Positions 63,518 to 64,000 of a stretch of DNA of 64,000 nt are shown here, piece after piece. Source of the stretch: DMER64 sp964554535 (GTDB taxonomy: Bacteria > Bacteroidota > Bacteroidia > Bacteroidales > UBA932); assembly GCA_964554535.1 (NCBI GenBank), contig CAZKPB010000001.1, positions 62,001 to 126,000 of the forward strand, given 5' to 3'. The number at the start of each line of letters is the position of its first letter. The stretch's first letter is position 1. The notes under the pieces are model-generated. The model was not told where the DNA came from. It did not search any database and saw nothing but the letters and a program-made list of their open reading frames with translations. The position numbers and the translations under genes were made by a program.

Positions 63518-64000
63518 CCCGTTGTTTGATAATAATCTCAGGGAGAAACTCTTCTCTTTTTCTGACCCGCAAGATACGCCGGACTGGGAAGATTTGTGTG
63601 CGCGTATGACACGCAAACGTGCCGCGGTACGCCGCCGGCGCATTATCCTGTACAGCTCGGCCGCGGCAGCCTGTATGCTTTTGCTCTTTGGTTTGTTTAT
63701 GCTGTACGCTCCGGAAGAAGCAAACCACGTACCTACCGTAGCGGTGGTACCCCCGGCAACCCTGCAGGAAGCGCAACCCTCAATAGAAGAAATACTGCCG
63801 CAGGACACCCCCGTTCTGCTGGCGGCAGACCGCCCCTCACTGCCCGTAGGCCCCGCTCCGCAGGCCTCGGCAGGAAATAGTATGACCCCTGCCGAACAGG
63901 AATCCGCCTCACCGCAAGATCTGGCTCCTCTTATTCCGGCCGATGAAGCGCCTGAAGCGGTGCTGGAATTGCCTGTGAACCCGGATATTTTCACCCCGAC
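63510..64000 (+). CDS. Putative anti-sigma-like membrane protein, 5' part (cut by window edge)
   Basis: 163 residues are visible and the frame stays open to the window end. An acidic cytoplasmic start (MSDPLFDNNLREKLFSF), a basic patch (RMTRKRAAVRRRR) and one helix (IILYSSAAAACMLLLFGLFML) are followed by a long Pro/Ala/Glu-rich stretch. Third gene of the ECF operon, starting at ATG 63510 inside the lipoprotein gene's end. Proteins with this start often continue into an outer-membrane beta-barrel domain in Bacteroidetes; that part lies outside the window. Confidence 0.65.
   Translation, partial: MSDPLFDNNLREKLFSFSDPQDTPDWEDLCARMTRKRAAVRRRRIILYSSAAAACMLLLFGLFMLYAPEEANHVPTVAVVPPATLQEAQPSIEEILPQDTPVLLAADRPSLPVGPAPQASAGNSMTPAEQESASPQDLAPLIPADEAPEAVLELPVNPDIFTP

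Noticed and set aside
1..64000. CRISPR arrays, insertion sequences, prophage or integrated elements near the three tRNAs
   Set aside because: No array of direct repeats, transposase or integrase domain, or duplicated tRNA 3' end was found by reading.

Overview
The window is a stretch of a Bacteroidetes chromosome, most likely Bacteroidales. Gene content points there (DUF4294, DUF3098, DUF4270, DUF6263, fimbrillin-like lipoprotein with a FISUMP-type end, glycogen/starch-synthase-like protein next to DUF4270, uridine-kinase-like TGS protein). So do the promoters: many genes are preceded by the Bacteroidetes -7 box TAnnTTTG, some with TTTG or TTG about 19-21 bp upstream, and Shine-Dalgarno sequences are hardly visible. 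Composition is medium to high GC for the group. Coding density is very high, with start/stop overlaps (ATGA, TAATG) and several convergent genes whose 3' ends overlap. I see no insertion sequence, prophage, CRISPR array or rRNA. The family and genus cannot be fixed from what I see.

Layout. 1-7 kb: the 5' end of an L16 gene read leftwards; an RsbW-like kinase and a DUF4294 protein; the leftward operon ftsX-DUF3098-uppP-lpxH; a glycogen-synthase-like protein plus DUF4270 lipoprotein; tRNA-Lys and a rhodanese. 7-11 kb: leftward rnc-fabF-acpP, then a GGGtGRT protein with an IscU-like scaffold. 11-24 kb: two S9 peptidases, DUF6263, ssb, cysS, a DUF418-like membrane protein, tRNA-Met, aquaporin, ilvE and a GT4 glycosyltransferase. 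24-33 kb is the most accessory-looking part: a fimbrillin/FISUMP lipoprotein, an orphan 60-residue peptide gene with its own promoter and terminator, an NtrC-type sigma54 activator, nitroreductase, serB, and a hybrid histidine kinase. Divergent from the kinase lies a good sigma54 promoter that reads into about 100 nt of apparently non-coding sequence ending in a terminator. 33-45 kb: ispF, purN, an amino-acid ABC transporter, mutL, rhomboid, tsaC, thioesterase, rsmE, a DUF5009-like acyltransferase, a third S9 peptidase and tRNA-Gln.

45-64 kb: an ECF sigma factor with its presumed anti-sigma factor, divergent from a small membrane protein across two mirror-image ECF-type promoters; a selenouridine module (selU-yedF-selD); tsaE, comM/yifB, a deoxynucleoside kinase, an OmpA/TPR-like lipoprotein, pcm, an MBL hydrolase, uvrA, a TGS/uridine-kinase-like protein, a degenerate-LytM EnvC-like protein, a TPR lipoprotein, and the start of a second ECF sigma operon that runs off the window.

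Themes. Envelope biogenesis and cell division (FtsX, EnvC-like, UppP, LpxH, fatty-acid genes) and peptide use (three S9 peptidases, amino-acid transporter) sit among core genes. tRNA modification genes recur (TsaC, TsaE, SelU, SelD). The strongest leads for something new are the sigma54-driven candidate small RNA beside the hybrid kinase, the mirror-image ECF promoters, the orphan 60-residue peptide, the GGGtGRT/IscU-like pair, and the set of genes whose -7 box sits only 4-7 nt from the start codon, implying leaderless mRNAs.
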